From Thalassococcus sp. S3 (GTDB taxonomy: Bacteria; Pseudomonadota; Alphaproteobacteria; Rhodobacterales; Rhodobacteraceae): a stretch of 64,000 nt of DNA. The notes under the pieces were generated by a model that did not search any database, had not been told where the DNA came from, and was given only the letters and a program-made list of their open reading frames with translations. How positions within the stretch are numbered: the first letter of the stretch is position 1; the number at the start of each line of letters is the position of its first letter. Both the position numbers and the translations under genes were made by a program. The DNA lies in contig NZ_CP022303.1 of the NCBI RefSeq assembly GCF_004216475.1, positions 2,666,001 to 2,730,000 on the forward strand, read 5' to 3'. Below are positions 63,605 to 64,000 of this stretch, one piece after another.

Positions 63605-64000
63605 CTACATGTGGATCACGCGGCCATAGGCGTCCAATACGCTTTCATGCATCATTTCGGACAATGTCGGGTGAGGGAAGACCGTCTGCATCAGATCTTC
63701 CTCGGTGGTTTCAAGCTGGCGCCCGACCACGTAACCCTGGATCAGTTCGGTCACCTCGGCCCCCACCATATGGGCGCCCAAAAGCTCTCCGGTCTTGGCG
63801 TCGAAGATGGTTTTGATCATGCCTTCCTGCTCGCCCAGGGCGATGGCCTTGCCGTTCCCGATGAAAGGAAAGCGGCCGACTTTGACGTCATAGCCCAGCT
63901 CTTTCGCCTTGGCTTCGGTATGGCCGACGCTGGCAACCTGCGGGTGGCAATAGGTGCAGCCCGCGATGCTTTCGGGTTTGACGGGATGGGGATGCTGACC
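63605..64000 (-). CDS. lpdA: Dihydrolipoyl dehydrogenase, C-terminal part
   Basis: The frame is open to the window edge, so only the last 131 residues are visible. The interface domain is clear: PESIAGCTYCHPQVASVGHTE, then the catalytic His-Glu pair in FPHPTLSEMMHE near the end. It regenerates oxidised lipoyl groups of 2-oxoacid dehydrogenases. Which complex it serves (pyruvate or 2-oxoglutarate) cannot be told here. Confidence 0.95.
   Translation of the reverse strand, partial: GQHPHPVKPESIAGCTYCHPQVASVGHTEAKAKELGYDVKVGRFPFIGNGKAIALGEQEGMIKTIFDAKTGELLGAHMVGAEVTELIQGYVVGRQLETTEEDLMQTVFPHPTLSEMMHESVLDAYGRVIHM

Overview
The window looks like a chromosomal segment of a marine alphaproteobacterium of the order Rhodobacterales (Roseobacter group). 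The evidence is high GC, the trpGDC-moaC-moeA-lexA-comEC-gltX-gltA order, direct-repeat SOS boxes (GTTC-N7-GTTC), a holin/GH108 muramidase pair like the gene-transfer-agent lysis cassette, purL-bolA-grxD, and zapA beside a coiled-coil gene. These family and order assignments come from reading the sequence, not from a database search. No tRNA, rRNA, CRISPR array, transposase or integrase was seen.

Layout. 1-9.8 kb: tryptophan and molybdenum-cofactor genes in a tightly overlapping operon, lexA with its own SOS-boxed promoter, comEC, glutamyl-tRNA synthetase and citrate synthase. 9.8-16.1 kb: an accessory-looking stretch with an acidic two-repeat protein, a small secreted protein, a gene-poor patch flanked by a 38-bp direct repeat, and a three-gene operon of unknown function ending in a TPR protein. 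16.1-24.3 kb: PaaG-like hydratase, ccmH/ccmF, the holin-muramidase pair lodged between ccmF and ccmE, then argC, murI and an acyltransferase. 24.4-34.4 kb: a fused indolepyruvate:ferredoxin oxidoreductase with a divergent LysR regulator, a probable sRNA and small envelope proteins, purL-bolA-grxD, and zapA. 34.6-41.3 kb: transketolase, a WYL regulator, a DUF808 protein, GAPDH, coaD and a CBS protein.

41.3-56.6 kb: valine catabolism, interrupted. A LysR regulator and mmsA lie on one side. Isobutyryl-CoA dehydrogenase and a fused 3-hydroxyisobutyryl-CoA hydrolase/3-hydroxyisobutyrate dehydrogenase lie on the other. Between them is a 7.5-kb gene for a 2509-residue protein resembling the TcA subunit of insecticidal toxin complexes, with no TcB or TcC partner in the window, followed by a 2-hydroxychromene-2-carboxylate isomerase-like gene and an L,D-transpeptidase. 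56.6-64 kb: a small secreted protein, a GAF-EAL phosphodiesterase, a DUF2807 secreted protein, uvrA with an SOS box, an MFS transporter and the end of dihydrolipoyl dehydrogenase.

The most notable items are the orphan TcA-like protein and its position, the hydrolase-dehydrogenase fusion with an internal ribosome-binding site and start, the lysis cassette inside the cytochrome c maturation genes, a candidate stress sRNA preceded by one of two RpoH-like promoters, and several near-perfect operator palindromes (two LysR boxes, a LacI-like pair before gap, and repeated CGTACGAAATGCC elements before argC).
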